NCBI RefSeq assembly: GCF_009827455.1
Contig: NZ_WTYZ01000001.1
Coordinates: 1,621,001 to 1,685,000, forward strand
Source: Pontixanthobacter aestiaquae
Lineage (GTDB): Bacteria > Pseudomonadota > Alphaproteobacteria > Sphingomonadales > Sphingomonadaceae
Length of the DNA stretch: 64,000 nt
Direction of reading: 5' to 3'
In this document: in pieces, positions 44,076 to 53,518 of the stretch
Position numbering within the stretch: position 1 is the stretch's first letter
Layout of the letters: each line of letters opens with the position of its first letter
The notes under the pieces: model-generated
What the model saw: the letters and a program-made list of their open reading frames with translations, nothing else
Told to the model about the DNA's origin: nothing
The model's database searches: none
Program-made: the position numbers and the translations under genes

Positions 44076-46021
44076 TCGCTGAGCTGGGCCTTGCTGCTTT
44101 ATGGCTGGCGGCGGCGCTTTGCGCGCTGCAATTGCTCGGCGGCGCCTTGGCGCAGCGCGATGAAAACAGCGATTTAGCGCGGCTGGTTCGTCCCGCCGCA
44201 ATCATACAAGGCCTGCTAGCGGGCTTTGCATTCCTGATGCTGTTGTGGCTTTTTTATGTGACCGATCTCTCGGTCAAACTGGTCGCAACCAACTCGCATT
44301 CTGCAAAGCCGCTCGTGTTCAAACTGGCAGGGGCATGGGGCAATCACGAAGGCTCGATGCTGCTGTGGATCACGGTGATGGCGCTCGCCGGCGGTCTGAT
44401 TGCACTGGTCGAACGGCGTCTGCCCGAGAAAACCATGCTGGCGACATTGTCGGCGCAAGCCTTTGTCGGGCTTGGCTTTTATGCGTTTCTGTTGCTCAGT
44501 TCCAATCCCTTTGAACGCTTGCCGCAGCCTGCGTTGGAGGGCATCGGTCTGAACCCGCTGCTGCAGGATATCGGCCTCGCATTCCATCCGCCGACGTTGT
44601 ATTTCGGCTATGTCGGTCTGTCGGTTGCATTTAGCTTTGCCGTCGGTGCGTTGCTGACGCGGCAGGTTAATCCTAACTTCGCGAGAGCCATGCGGCCATG
44701 GGTTTTGGGGGCATGGATATTCCTGACGCTCGGTATCACTGCAGGCAGCTATTGGGCTTATTATGAGCTCGGCTGGGGCGGCTGGTGGTTCTGGGATCCG
44801 GTCGAGAATGCCTCGCTCATGCCATGGCTCGCCGCGACGGCTTTGCTGCACTCGGTCGGCGTGTTGGCGGCGCGCGATGCGCTGAGGACGTGGACGATTA
44901 TGCTCGGCGTGATTGCGTTCTCGATGTCGATGCTCGGGACGTTCCTGGTGCGTTCGGGCATTCTGACATCTGTTCATGCGTTTGCGGTGGACCCGGAGCG
45001 GGGGTCATTCATTCTGGTGCTGCTGCTGCTGTATATTGGTGGTTCGCTGCTGCTGTTCGCACTGCGCGCTGGCACAGTGTCCGAAGGCGAACGGTTCTCC
45101 GTAACCAGCCGTGAGGGCGCGCTGGTGTTCAATAATGTGATGCTGAGCGCGCTGCTGGGTATTGTCCTGCTCGGTACGCTTTACCCGCTGCTGACCGAGG
45201 CATTCGATGTCCGCGTTTCGGTAGGGCCTCCATATTTCAATCCAGTCGGTGCGATTTTCACGATCCCGATGCTGCTGATTATGGCAGTCGGCCCGTTGCT
45301 GCGCTGGCGCGGTGACAGCTTTGCCCGCATCAAAAACTCCGTGGCTATTGTTGCTGCAATAATGCTCGCGGTTCTGGCATTGGTGCTGATCCTCGGGTCA
45401 TATGGATTGCTTCCAGTGCTTGGTCTGGCGGTCGCGGCGGGTCTGGCCGTTGGCAGCTTCCTTCCTTTGAGAGGTCGCAATCTGCTGCGCGCGCCATTGT
45501 CGCTATGGGGCATGGTCATCGCGCATTTCGGTATCGCCGTGGCTTTGTTCGGCATGGCGAGTGAAACCGCGTTCTCCGAAGAAAAGCTTGCCGCCGTCCC
45601 TGTGGGTGAAAGCGCCGAGGTTGGCCCTTGGGACATAACCTTGGAGCAAGTCGCTCCGGTGGCCGGGCCAAACTGGACCGCAATCCAGGGACGATTGGCG
45701 GCAAGCTATGATGGCGGCGATCCGGTGCTTCTCACGCCGGAGTCGCGCAATTTCTGGGCCCCCACGCAGGAAACGACGGAGAGCACTCTCGCGACACGCT
45801 GGAACGGACAGCTCTACGCGGTGATTGGCAATCAGGCGGCAGATGGCCGATGGCAATTGCGTCTGTGGTGGAAGCCGTTTGTGACGTTCATCTGGTATGG
45901 CGGCATTCTGATCGCACTGGGCGGATTGCTGGCCTTGATCGGAAGGCTGCGCACCGATCTGAAGCGGCGCTATGTCAAGTCGCGCCAAGCTGACCGCGCC
46001 AAAGAGGCTGCTGCTCTATGA
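44072..46021 (+). CDS. ccmF: cytochrome c heme lyase subunit CcmF
   Basis: The 649-residue membrane protein starts at a TTG within the ccmE stop (TTGA). It has about 15 transmembrane helices, the WWD motif WGGWWFWDPVENASLMPW, NHEGSMLLW and several conserved His. It is the heme ligase core with CcmH. It overlaps ccmG by four bases. Confidence 0.95.
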   Translation: MIAELGLAALWLAAALCALQLLGGALAQRDENSDLARLVRPAAIIQGLLAGFAFLMLLWLFYVTDLSVKLVATNSHSAKPLVFKLAGAWGNHEGSMLLWITVMALAGGLIALVERRLPEKTMLATLSAQAFVGLGFYAFLLLSSNPFERLPQPALEGIGLNPLLQDIGLAFHPPTLYFGYVGLSVAFSFAVGALLTRQVNPNFARAMRPWVLGAWIFLTLGITAGSYWAYYELGWGGWWFWDPVENASLMPWLAATALLHSVGVLAARDALRTWTIMLGVIAFSMSMLGTFLVRSGILTSVHAFAVDPERGSFILVLLLLYIGGSLLLFALRAGTVSEGERFSVTSREGALVFNNVMLSALLGIVLLGTLYPLLTEAFDVRVSVGPPYFNPVGAIFTIPMLLIMAVGPLLRWRGDSFARIKNSVAIVAAIMLAVLALVLILGSYGLLPVLGLAVAAGLAVGSFLPLRGRNLLRAPLSLWGMVIAHFGIAVALFGMASETAFSEEKLAAVPVGESAEVGPWDITLEQVAPVAGPNWTAIQGRLAASYDGGDPVLLTPESRNFWAPTQETTESTLATRWNGQLYAVIGNQAADGRWQLRLWWKPFVTFIWYGGILIALGGLLALIGRLRTDLKRRYVKSRQADRAKEAAAL

Positions 46022-46548
46022 ACAACCTGAAAGTCTGGATACCGCTGGCGATTTTCCTGATGTTTTGCGGTGTCGCAGCCTATCAACTGACCCAGCCCAA
46101 AGACGAATTTGTCGAAAGCACGATGGTTGGCAAGCCAGTGCCCGAGTTCGAATTACGACCCGCGACAGCCGAGCTACCCGGGCTATCGATCGCCGATCTG
46201 AAAGACGGCAAGCCCAAGCTGCTCAACATCTGGGCGAGTTGGTGCGTGCCATGCATTGCCGAAGCGCCGCATCTGGAAACGCTTAAGCGGCAGGGCGTTG
46301 AAATTGTCGGTGTTGCAATCCGCGACCGTCCGCAGGATGTTGCGCGCTTCCTTGGCCAATACGGCAATCCCTATACCAAGATTGGCGCCGATGATCTGTC
46401 AGAAATCCAGCTGAGCATTGGTTCGTCCGGCGTACCGGAGACTTTCGTGGTCGATGGCAACGGTATTATCAGGCACCAGCATTTAGGCGATGTCCGGGCA
46501 GAGCATGTTCCGATGCTGCTACAGAAATTGGCGGAGGCGGGGTCATGA
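46018..46548 (+). CDS. ccmG: thiol:disulfide interchange protein DsbE/CcmG
   Basis: The 176-residue product has an N-terminal membrane anchor and a thioredoxin fold with the active site WCVPC (C76, C79), the cis-proline region GVPETFVV, and the family GxxxL loop. It keeps apocytochrome c cysteines reduced. ATGA overlaps link it to ccmF and ccmH. Confidence 0.95.
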   Translation: MNNLKVWIPLAIFLMFCGVAAYQLTQPKDEFVESTMVGKPVPEFELRPATAELPGLSIADLKDGKPKLLNIWASWCVPCIAEAPHLETLKRQGVEIVGVAIRDRPQDVARFLGQYGNPYTKIGADDLSEIQLSIGSSGVPETFVVDGNGIIRHQHLGDVRAEHVPMLLQKLAEAGS

Positions 46549-46958
46549 GCCGTATAACTGCTTGTATTGCGGTTGTGCTGTCCTTTTTCGCGCTTCCGCT
46601 GGCCGCGCAGCAATCGCTCCCACCAGCACCGCTCGCGTATGAACAGCTAGAAGATCCCGCACAGGAGGAAGCCGCGCAGGCGCTGATGGAAACGCTGCGC
46701 TGTCTCAAATGTCAAAGCCAGTCGATTGCCGACAGCGACGCCCCAATGGCGGGCGATATGCGGCATCAAGTGCGCAGCCGCATTCAGGCCGGCGAAGAGC
46801 CTGAGGCAATCCGTGCGTGGTTGGTTGATCGCTATGGCGATTATGTGAGCTATGCCCCGACGATCAGTGAGACGACTTGGCCGCTTTTTGCCATACCCGT
46901 CTTGTTGCTGCTGGTTGCCGGCCTGATCCTGTGGCGGCGTTTGAGGAAAGCATCATGA
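46545..46958 (+). CDS. ccmH: cytochrome c maturation protein CcmH (CcmL-type)
   Basis: The 137-residue product has a signal peptide, the LRCLKCQ motif (C53, C56), a helical domain and one C-terminal transmembrane helix. It reduces apocytochrome c together with CcmG. It overlaps ccmI by four bases. Confidence 0.93.
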   Translation: MSRITACIAVVLSFFALPLAAQQSLPPAPLAYEQLEDPAQEEAAQALMETLRCLKCQSQSIADSDAPMAGDMRHQVRSRIQAGEEPEAIRAWLVDRYGDYVSYAPTISETTWPLFAIPVLLLLVAGLILWRRLRKAS

Positions 46959-47608
46959 GCTGGCTCCCAGTAATTGCACTCGCGATGGCAGCATTTGTAG
47001 TCGCGGCTTTCGCTCTCAGACTGCCGAAAAGCGGCTGGGCGTTGTTTGGCGCTGCCTTGCTGTTCGGCCTTGCGGGTTACGCGATGCACGGTTCCCCGGG
47101 ATATGCCGGATCACCGACCGAGAACGTCCCGGAAGCTAATCCCAACAACGCAGCCATGGTAGATGCGCGGCGTGAATTCTTTGGTGCGGATAGCCTACCA
47201 AGCCGCTACGTCACGATTGCAGACGGGTTTGCGCGCAATGGCCAGTTCGAAGACTCGGCCAATATGCTGCTCAACGCCATCAGTCAGGATCCGAGCGATG
47301 TGGAAGCATGGGTTGGTTTGGGCAATGCGCTGGTTGAACATGCCGATGGTTCGCTGACACCTGCAGCTCTTTATGCCTACTCGCAGGCGGAGCAGCTTGC
47401 GCCGCAAAGCCCCGCTTCTGCATATTTCCTCGGAATAGGCTTGTTGCGGTCTGGCCGCCCGGAAGAAGCCCGCCGGATATGGGCTCAGCTGATCGAAAAC
47501 GCTCCCACGGACGCAGAATGGGTCGAGCCAATGACATTACGTCTGGAACGCCTCGATGCAATGCTCACGCAAATGGGCGGTCAGCAACCGGCAGCTTCGG
47601 GGCAATAG
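46955..47608 (+). CDS. ccmI: cytochrome c maturation TPR protein CcmI
   Basis: The 217-residue product from the ATG at 46955 has two N-terminal transmembrane helices and a TPR region (VTIADGFARNGQFEDSANMLL, DVEAWVGLGNALVEHADG, PASAYFLGIGLLRSGRPEEA). It binds the apocytochrome C-terminus. It is the last gene of the ccmCDEFGHI operon and is shorter than the fused E. coli CcmH. Confidence 0.88.
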   Translation: MSWLPVIALAMAAFVVAAFALRLPKSGWALFGAALLFGLAGYAMHGSPGYAGSPTENVPEANPNNAAMVDARREFFGADSLPSRYVTIADGFARNGQFEDSANMLLNAISQDPSDVEAWVGLGNALVEHADGSLTPAALYAYSQAEQLAPQSPASAYFLGIGLLRSGRPEEARRIWAQLIENAPTDAEWVEPMTLRLERLDAMLTQMGGQQPAASGQ

Positions 47609-47710
47609 GTTCTGCATTGTTGCGGTGCACATGCGTAGCTGCTAGTGGCCGCCGCCTTTCGACTGGTGATTGATCGCGCGCCTTACTGACGCGGTCGGGA
47701 TACCTGATTT

Positions 47711-49636
47711 ATGGCTGAGGCCTCGACACATAGCGTTCAACCGCCGCCGGGCTCGCAAACGGGGCATAGCGCCTCGAAAGCGGCGCTCGCCGTGGGCGCG
47801 ATCGGTATTGTGTTCGGCGATATCGGCACCAGCCCGCTTTACGCCTTCCGTGAGACTTTCGTCGGCCCGCATCCGCTGGCGCTGGATACCGCACACGTGC
47901 TTGGCGTCATCAGCCTGATTTTCTGGTCAATGACGCTGGTTGTGGCGATCCAATATGTCACGATCCTGATGCGCGCGGACAATAAGGGGCAGGGCGGCAG
48001 CCTCGCTCTAGTCGCACTGATTTCGAGCCACATTAGCGGTAAGAAATATGGCTGGGTCGCCGTGCTGCTCGGCGTGTTCGCCACATCGCTTTTCTACGGC
48101 GACAGCATGATTACGCCGGCGATTTCGGTCCTGTCGGCGGTTGAGGGCCTGACAGTGGTCGATGAGGGCCTGTCCGATTACGTGATCCCGATTGCACTGG
48201 TCCTGCTGATCTTCCTGTTCGTGCTGCAAAAACGCGGCACAGCGAAAGTCGGCGCTTTGTTTGCGCCAGTGATGATCGTCTATTTCACCGTGATCGCCAG
48301 CATGGGCGCATGGCAGATATTCCAGACGCCCGACATCCTGTGGGCGCTCAACCCCTATTACGCGGTCAATTTCTTCATTCTGGACGGTTTCACAGCGTTT
48401 CTGGCGCTTGGTTCGGTCGTTCTGGCGGTTACGGGTTCGGAGGCACTTTACTCCGACATGGGGCATTTCGGGCGCGGACCGATGCGTCTGTCGTGGTTTG
48501 GCTTTGTCATGCCGTGCCTGCTGCTTAACTATTTCGGTCAAGGCGCGATGATTATCGGCCTGCCAAACGAGCTGGCCGTCGAAGCGATCCAGAGCCCGTT
48601 CTTCTTCCTGGCGAGCGAGGAATGGCGCTTGCCGCTGGTATTCCTCGCCACCTTTGCGACCTTTATCGCCAGCCAAGCGGTTATCTCGGGCGCGTTCTCG
48701 ATCACACATCAGGCGATGCAAATGGGCTATATTCCCCGGCTGTCGATCCGCCACACCAGCGAGACCGAGGGCGGCCAGATTTACATTCCGATCGTCAACT
48801 GGGCGCTGATGATTGCCGTCATCGTGCTGGTGCTGACTTTCCAGAACAGTTCCAACCTTGCTTCTGCCTACGGCATCGCGGTTACGGGTGCGGTGACCAT
48901 TGATACGCTGCTTATGGCGGTGCTGCTGGTCGGCGTGTGGAAGTGGAAGTGGTGGTATGCCGCGCCGGTCGTGCTGCTGTTCCTGATCGTGGACGGTGCG
49001 TACTTCGCGGCGAACCTTGCCAAAGTGCCCGATGGCGGCTGGTTCCCGCTGCTTGTCGGTGCGGTCGCCTTTACCTTGCTCACCACATGGGCGCGCGGCC
49101 GCAAGCTGATGCGCGAGCGGATGAGCGAAGTTGCGCTGCCGATGGAGATATTTGCCAAGTCGGCCAAGAACAGCGCAACCCGCGTTCCCGGAACCGCGAT
49201 CTTTATGGCATCGGCCAAGGGCGGGGTGCCTTCGGCGCTGCTCCACAATATCAAGCACAACAAAGTTCTGCACGAGCGGGTGGTGATCCTGACCGTGGAG
49301 ATAGCCGAAATCCCTTATGTCGATCCGGAGGCGCGCTGCGAATATCATGATCTCGGCGATGGGTTCTTCCGCGCCGTATTGCATTACGGCTTTATGGAAG
49401 GGACCGATGTTCCCGAGGGTCTGAAGAAGATGGACCGCTGCGGCGGCGAATTTGACATGATGCAGACCAGCTTCTTCCTGTCGCGCCAAACACTGCTGCC
49501 GTCCGACAAGCCGGGTATGCCGATCTGGCGCGAAAAGATCTTCGCATGGATGCTGCGCAATTCAGCGACTGCGATGGAGTTCTTCAGGCTGCCTACGAAT
49601 AGGGTTGTGGAACTGGGCAGTCAGGTGCGGATTTAG
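47711..49636 (+). CDS. kup: Kup-type potassium transporter
   Basis: The 641-residue protein has about 12 transmembrane helices over the first 450 residues, the family start [40 protein letters not shown] and a soluble C-terminal part with [30 protein letters not shown]. It takes up K+ with protons. It is monocistronic, between ccmI and convergent yciB. Confidence 0.95.
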   Translation: MAEASTHSVQPPPGSQTGHSASKAALAVGAIGIVFGDIGTSPLYAFRETFVGPHPLALDTAHVLGVISLIFWSMTLVVAIQYVTILMRADNKGQGGSLALVALISSHISGKKYGWVAVLLGVFATSLFYGDSMITPAISVLSAVEGLTVVDEGLSDYVIPIALVLLIFLFVLQKRGTAKVGALFAPVMIVYFTVIASMGAWQIFQTPDILWALNPYYAVNFFILDGFTAFLALGSVVLAVTGSEALYSDMGHFGRGPMRLSWFGFVMPCLLLNYFGQGAMIIGLPNELAVEAIQSPFFFLASEEWRLPLVFLATFATFIASQAVISGAFSITHQAMQMGYIPRLSIRHTSETEGGQIYIPIVNWALMIAVIVLVLTFQNSSNLASAYGIAVTGAVTIDTLLMAVLLVGVWKWKWWYAAPVVLLFLIVDGAYFAANLAKVPDGGWFPLLVGAVAFTLLTTWARGRKLMRERMSEVALPMEIFAKSAKNSATRVPGTAIFMASAKGGVPSALLHNIKHNKVLHERVVILTVEIAEIPYVDPEARCEYHDLGDGFFRAVLHYGFMEGTDVPEGLKKMDRCGGEFDMMQTSFFLSRQTLLPSDKPGMPIWREKIFAWMLRNSATAMEFFRLPTNRVVELGSQVRI

Positions 49637-49728
49637 CCTCGGTGTGAGACACAGCGGAGGTTGGGACCTCTGTCGGCTTCGTGCGAGCTTCAGCGAGACC
49701 CCAGCTTTTGCCGGGGATCAGTGACCAA

Positions 49729-50400
49729 TCATGACCCAGTCGGTGGCTCATTCTTGATCACATCATCCTCAGCACCAACGTCGAGCCCATGCTTCATCAG
49801 CATCGGGATTTGCGTGAAAGTGAAGATGAACGTCAGCGGCATAAAGACCCAGAATTTGGCCCACAGCCATGTCTCGAATGTGCCGTTCTCGACATTGTAG
49901 AGATAGCGCAGGACTTCGTTCAGTCCGGCGAGGGCGAAGAAGAAAAAGCCCCAATTGCGCGAGAGTTTGAGCCAGCCTTCATCGCTGAGGCCCTCGAATG
50001 CCGCCTCCAGCAGAACCTTGAGCAGCGCTTTCCCCTTCCATGCCCAGCCAATGACCAATGCGGCACCGAATAGCGAATAGATGATGGTCGGCTTGAGCTG
50101 CACGAATGTCGGGTCGCCGAAAAAGATTGTCAGACCGCCGAAGCCAACGATGAGGGCGGTCGAGAACCACAGCATCGGAGACACTTTCCCTAGTTTGAGT
50201 TTGGAGAACACTAGGGCAATCACTGCCGCGACCATAAAGGCGAGGGTGCCTTTGATGACTGCCGCGATTTCGGCAATCGCTTCGCTCTCTTCGGGCGCAA
50301 AATATTTGTACACGCCGAGGAATACGAGCAGCGGCCCGTAGTCGACCGCGACGTTGAGCCAGCCGGAGGGTTTCTTGGCAGTTTGCTGGGTATCGCTCAT
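49729..50400 (-). CDS. yciB: YciB-type inner-membrane septation/intracellular transport protein
   Basis: The start at 50400 (MSDTQQTAKKPSGWLNVAVD) gives 223 residues; the frame upstream runs through a repeat and is not counted. It has five transmembrane helices, DYGPLLVFLGVYKY, the FFGDPTFVQLKPTIIYSLFG motif, NWGFFFFALAGLNE, and FTQIPMLMKHG. YciB acts in envelope and septum organisation, mechanism unclear. It lies 125 bp downstream of ftsY, separated by a repeat. Confidence 0.9.
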   Translation of the reverse strand: MSDTQQTAKKPSGWLNVAVDYGPLLVFLGVYKYFAPEESEAIAEIAAVIKGTLAFMVAAVIALVFSKLKLGKVSPMLWFSTALIVGFGGLTIFFGDPTFVQLKPTIIYSLFGAALVIGWAWKGKALLKVLLEAAFEGLSDEGWLKLSRNWGFFFFALAGLNEVLRYLYNVENGTFETWLWAKFWVFMPLTFIFTFTQIPMLMKHGLDVGAEDDVIKNEPPTGS

Positions 50401-50411
50401 TCTTTTCCAAC

Positions 50412-50514
50412 CGTCATTGCGAACCGCAAAGCGGCACGGCAATCCATGGCCTATAAGGTGGCGGAAGCGAAGCACCATGGATTGCTTCGTCGCCAATGGC
50501 TCCTCGCAATGACG
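50412..50514. repeat. palindromic dispersed repeat between ftsY and yciB
   Basis: CGTCATTGCGA (50412-50422) and TCGCAATGACG (50504-50514) are perfect inverted ends, with an inner pair GCAATCCATGG / CCATGGATTGC. A copy of this form is common in sphingomonad intergenic spacers; it can fold into a long hairpin. Confidence 0.85.
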
Positions 50515-50525
50515 AGGTGCAGGGG

Positions 50526-51449
50526 TTAAGCCACCCCCGCAATTACTCTGGCGACCAGATCTGGATCGAAGGGCCGCAAATCATCAATTTTCTCGCCCAC
50601 CCCAATCGCGTGGATCGGCAGGCCATATTGCTCTGCTGCTGCAACCAGAACGCCGCCGCGTGCGGTTCCGTCCAACTTGGTCATAATCAGACCGGTAACG
50701 CCGGCGATCTCCTTGAATACTTCAATCTGGGCGAGGGCGTTTTGACCGTTGGTAGCATCTAGCACGAGAACCACATCATGCGGTGCCTCGGGGTTCAGTC
50801 TGCCAAGAACTTTACGGATCTTGGCAAGTTCATCCATCAGTTCGCGCTTGTTCTGCAGCCGTCCGGCCGTGTCGACGATCAGCGCATCAATACCCTGATC
50901 GGTTGCGGCTTTCACACCATCGAACACTATGCTCGCGGGATCACCGCCTTCCGGGCCGCGAATGACCGGTACACCAATACGCTCAGCCCATGTCGCAAGT
51001 TGGCCGATAGCAGCGGCACGGAATGTATCGCCTGCCGCCAGCATGACGCCATAATCGTCTTCCTGAAACAGGTGCGCCATTTTGGCGATTGTCGTTGTCT
51101 TACCGCTGCCGTTGACGCCAATCACCAGCAACACTTGCGGGCGTGGGAACGCAGTGATCTCAATGGGAACAGCGACGGGTCGCAAAATTTCGGCAATCTC
51201 GTCCGCGACGGCTTCCTTTAGCTCGATCTCGGTGATGTTGAGACCGAATTTTTTCTCGGACAGTTTGGCCCGTATCCGCGCGGCAGCCGAAGGCCCGAGG
51301 TCCGACATAATCAGCGCGTCTTCGACGTTATCCAGCGTCGAATCGTCGAGCTTCGCAGTACCGACAACCTCGGTCAGATTGGTCGAGAGGCGTTCCGACG
51401 TCTTGCGGAAACCGCCAAACAGGCGATCTTTCCAGCTCGTTTCGCTCAT
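50526..51449 (-). CDS. ftsY: signal recognition particle receptor FtsY
   Basis: The 307-residue GTPase has the N domain and the G domain with GVNGSGKTTTIAK (G1), DTFRAAAIGQL (G2-type), DTAGRL (G3), TKLDGTARGG (G4/G5). The acidic A domain of E. coli is missing, usual for the short FtsY group. It docks SRP-ribosome complexes at the membrane; the SRP RNA is at 9290-9380. The start overlaps the mtaB stop by four bases. Confidence 0.95.
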   Translation of the reverse strand: MSETSWKDRLFGGFRKTSERLSTNLTEVVGTAKLDDSTLDNVEDALIMSDLGPSAAARIRAKLSEKKFGLNITEIELKEAVADEIAEILRPVAVPIEITAFPRPQVLLVIGVNGSGKTTTIAKMAHLFQEDDYGVMLAAGDTFRAAAIGQLATWAERIGVPVIRGPEGGDPASIVFDGVKAATDQGIDALIVDTAGRLQNKRELMDELAKIRKVLGRLNPEAPHDVVLVLDATNGQNALAQIEVFKEIAGVTGLIMTKLDGTARGGVLVAAAEQYGLPIHAIGVGEKIDDLRPFDPDLVARVIAGVA

Positions 51450-52648
51450 TGTGGCAAGCCCTCATCTCTTAACAAACCAGCGTCCAAGGCGGTAGGTGTA
51501 ATGGTGAGAATGGTGCCCGGCGCAGTGCCTTGGGGAACCGCCACTCTCGCGAAATTGGGCGCATAGCCGGTCCCGTCGCGTTCGGCGAGGACTGATAATG
51601 GCTTGCCGATTTGCTTTGTGAGCCACGTATCCCTCCGCTGCGCCACATCGCCGCGTAACTCGGCTGCGCGCTGTTTGATGATCGCGCGATCCAGTTGCGG
51701 CATCCGCGCGGCGGGTGTGTTGGGCCGGGGCGAGTAGGGGAAGATATGTCCGTGCACGATATCAAGCTCTTCGATGATCGAACGGTTATCGCCATGCATG
51801 GCCACATCCTCGGTGGGGAATCCGGCGATCAAATCGGCACCGATGGCAATATCGGGGCGGCGCGCTTTGATACGTTCCACCAGTGCCACCGCATCGTCGC
51901 GTAAATGCCGCCGCTTCATCCGTTTGAGCATCATATCGTGACCGTGCTGGAGCGAGAGATGCAGATGCGGCATCAGGCGCTGTTCTTGCGCGAAGAGCTC
52001 TTCCAGCAGCGGATCGATCTCAATCCCGTCGAGTGAGGACATCCGCAGGCGCCCAAGCTCGGGGAATGCGTTCAGCACCGCCTCGACCATCGTGCCGAGT
52101 TCGGGCGCATCGGGCAGGTCATGCCCCCACGATGTCACATCGACCCCGGTCAGCACCACTTCGGGTGCGCCTTGCGCCAAATGGGTTTCGACCTGCGCCA
52201 GCACTTGCGCGATAGTCATCGACCGGCTTTTGCCGCGTCCTTGGGGTATGACGCAAAAGGTGCAGGCATGATCGCAGCCGTTCTGTACCGTCACGAATGC
52301 GCGCGTGCGGCTGGTCACTGTTGGCGCAACTTCAACCGGTGCATTCCACGCGCGTGGATCAAGCTTGGCCGTATTGGCGATCAAGCCATCGACTTCGGGC
52401 ATATTGCCGATTTGCTCGCGCTCGATGTCGGCGGCGCAGCCGGTGACGAGCAGCCGCGCATCGGGCCGGGCCTTGCGCGCTTTGCGGATCGTCTGGCGGG
52501 TTTGCCGCACGGCCTCCATCGTCACCGCGCAGCTATTGATGACGACGACATTGTTGTCTTCAGCGAGCATTGCCTTGATCTGCTCGCTCTCAGAAATATT
52601 GAGGCGGCATCCCAGCGATATCACTTCTGCAGCAGAGCTCTTGGTCAC
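51446..52648 (-). CDS. mtaB: tRNA t6A37 methylthiotransferase MtaB
   Basis: The start is a GTG at 52648, in the dapF stop (GTGA), giving 400 residues (VTKSSAAEVISLGC). The N-terminal UPF0004 domain has three cysteines for one iron-sulfur cluster, the radical SAM core has CDHACTFC (CxxxCxxC), and the end is a TRAM-like domain. It methylthiolates t6A37 in tRNA. RimO or MiaB are less likely by the SLGCRLNISESE start. It is in an operon with dapF and ftsY. Confidence 0.88.
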   Translation of the reverse strand: MTKSSAAEVISLGCRLNISESEQIKAMLAEDNNVVVINSCAVTMEAVRQTRQTIRKARKARPDARLLVTGCAADIEREQIGNMPEVDGLIANTAKLDPRAWNAPVEVAPTVTSRTRAFVTVQNGCDHACTFCVIPQGRGKSRSMTIAQVLAQVETHLAQGAPEVVLTGVDVTSWGHDLPDAPELGTMVEAVLNAFPELGRLRMSSLDGIEIDPLLEELFAQEQRLMPHLHLSLQHGHDMMLKRMKRRHLRDDAVALVERIKARRPDIAIGADLIAGFPTEDVAMHGDNRSIIEELDIVHGHIFPYSPRPNTPAARMPQLDRAIIKQRAAELRGDVAQRRDTWLTKQIGKPLSVLAERDGTGYAPNFARVAVPQGTAPGTILTITPTALDAGLLRDEGLPQ

Positions 52649-53463
52649 GCGTAATCCGCCCATTCGAACGTTCCGCGATAGGCTTCGGTCGCCGGGCCTT
52701 CCATGATGATTGATCCGCCCTCGTTCCATTCGATCTGCAGCGGGCCGCCGGGAAGGTTCACGGTCACTGGAGACGCTACCAGTCCGCGCCTGATGGCCGC
52801 CACAGCGGTTGCGCAGGCTCCGGTACCACAAGCCCGTGTCAAACCAGCACCGCGCTCCCACACCCGCAGGTTTACAGCGCCATTGCGGATGTCAGCGATA
52901 TTCACATTGATGCGTGTGGGAAAAAGCGGATCATTCTCGATCAGCGGGCCGAGCCGGTCGAGCGGCACGTCCTCGCAATCGCGTACGAAGAAGATCACAT
53001 GCGGGTTGCCAACATTTACAGCCGACGGATTGCCGAGCATTTCCCACGATACGGGCATCGCGGCGGTGTCCATCGCATAATCGAGGGGGATACTGTCCCA
53101 TTCGAAACTGGGCACGCCCATATCAACCCGCGCGCCGCTTTGCGTCGGCGACAGTTCGATAATGCCGCCATCGGTTTCGACCTTCGCCGGTTCACCATGA
53201 AGCAGGGCCGCCGCACGCGCGGCATTGCCGCAAGCTTCGACTTCGCCGCCATCGGAGTTGAATATCCGCATCCGGAAGTCGGCGTTGGCTGAGCGCTCAA
53301 GAAGAATCAGCTGATCACAGCCAATCCCGGTCCGCCTATTGGCCAGCGCCGCCGCGCTGCGCTCTGTCACGGCGGGCAGTTCAGCCTCGCGCGCATCGAG
53401 CATGATGAAATCATTGCCGAGGCCGTGCATCTTGATGAAGGGGACGCGCATTACACAGCGCAT
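52645..53463 (-). CDS. dapF: diaminopimelate epimerase
   Basis: The 272-residue enzyme has the two catalytic cysteines in ACGNAARAAA and ACGTGACAT, plus FIKMHGLGNDFIMLD at the start. It converts LL- to meso-diaminopimelate for lysine and peptidoglycan. An in-frame ATG at 53451 is an equally possible start. It leads the dapF-mtaB-ftsY operon with ATGA/GTGA overlaps. Confidence 0.95.
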   Translation of the reverse strand: MRCVMRVPFIKMHGLGNDFIMLDAREAELPAVTERSAAALANRRTGIGCDQLILLERSANADFRMRIFNSDGGEVEACGNAARAAALLHGEPAKVETDGGIIELSPTQSGARVDMGVPSFEWDSIPLDYAMDTAAMPVSWEMLGNPSAVNVGNPHVIFFVRDCEDVPLDRLGPLIENDPLFPTRINVNIADIRNGAVNLRVWERGAGLTRACGTGACATAVAAIRRGLVASPVTVNLPGGPLQIEWNEGGSIIMEGPATEAYRGTFEWADYA

Positions 53464-53518
53464 TTATGCATCGGCGCGTCCGGCGTCTAGAGGCGGGAGC
53501 GTTTGCTACCCAAACGGT

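Noticed and set aside
48008-49489. Long minus-strand frame opposite kup
   Set aside because: Same reason: GC-rich codon shadow, product rich in Arg, Gln and His, no start signal; kup is certain.
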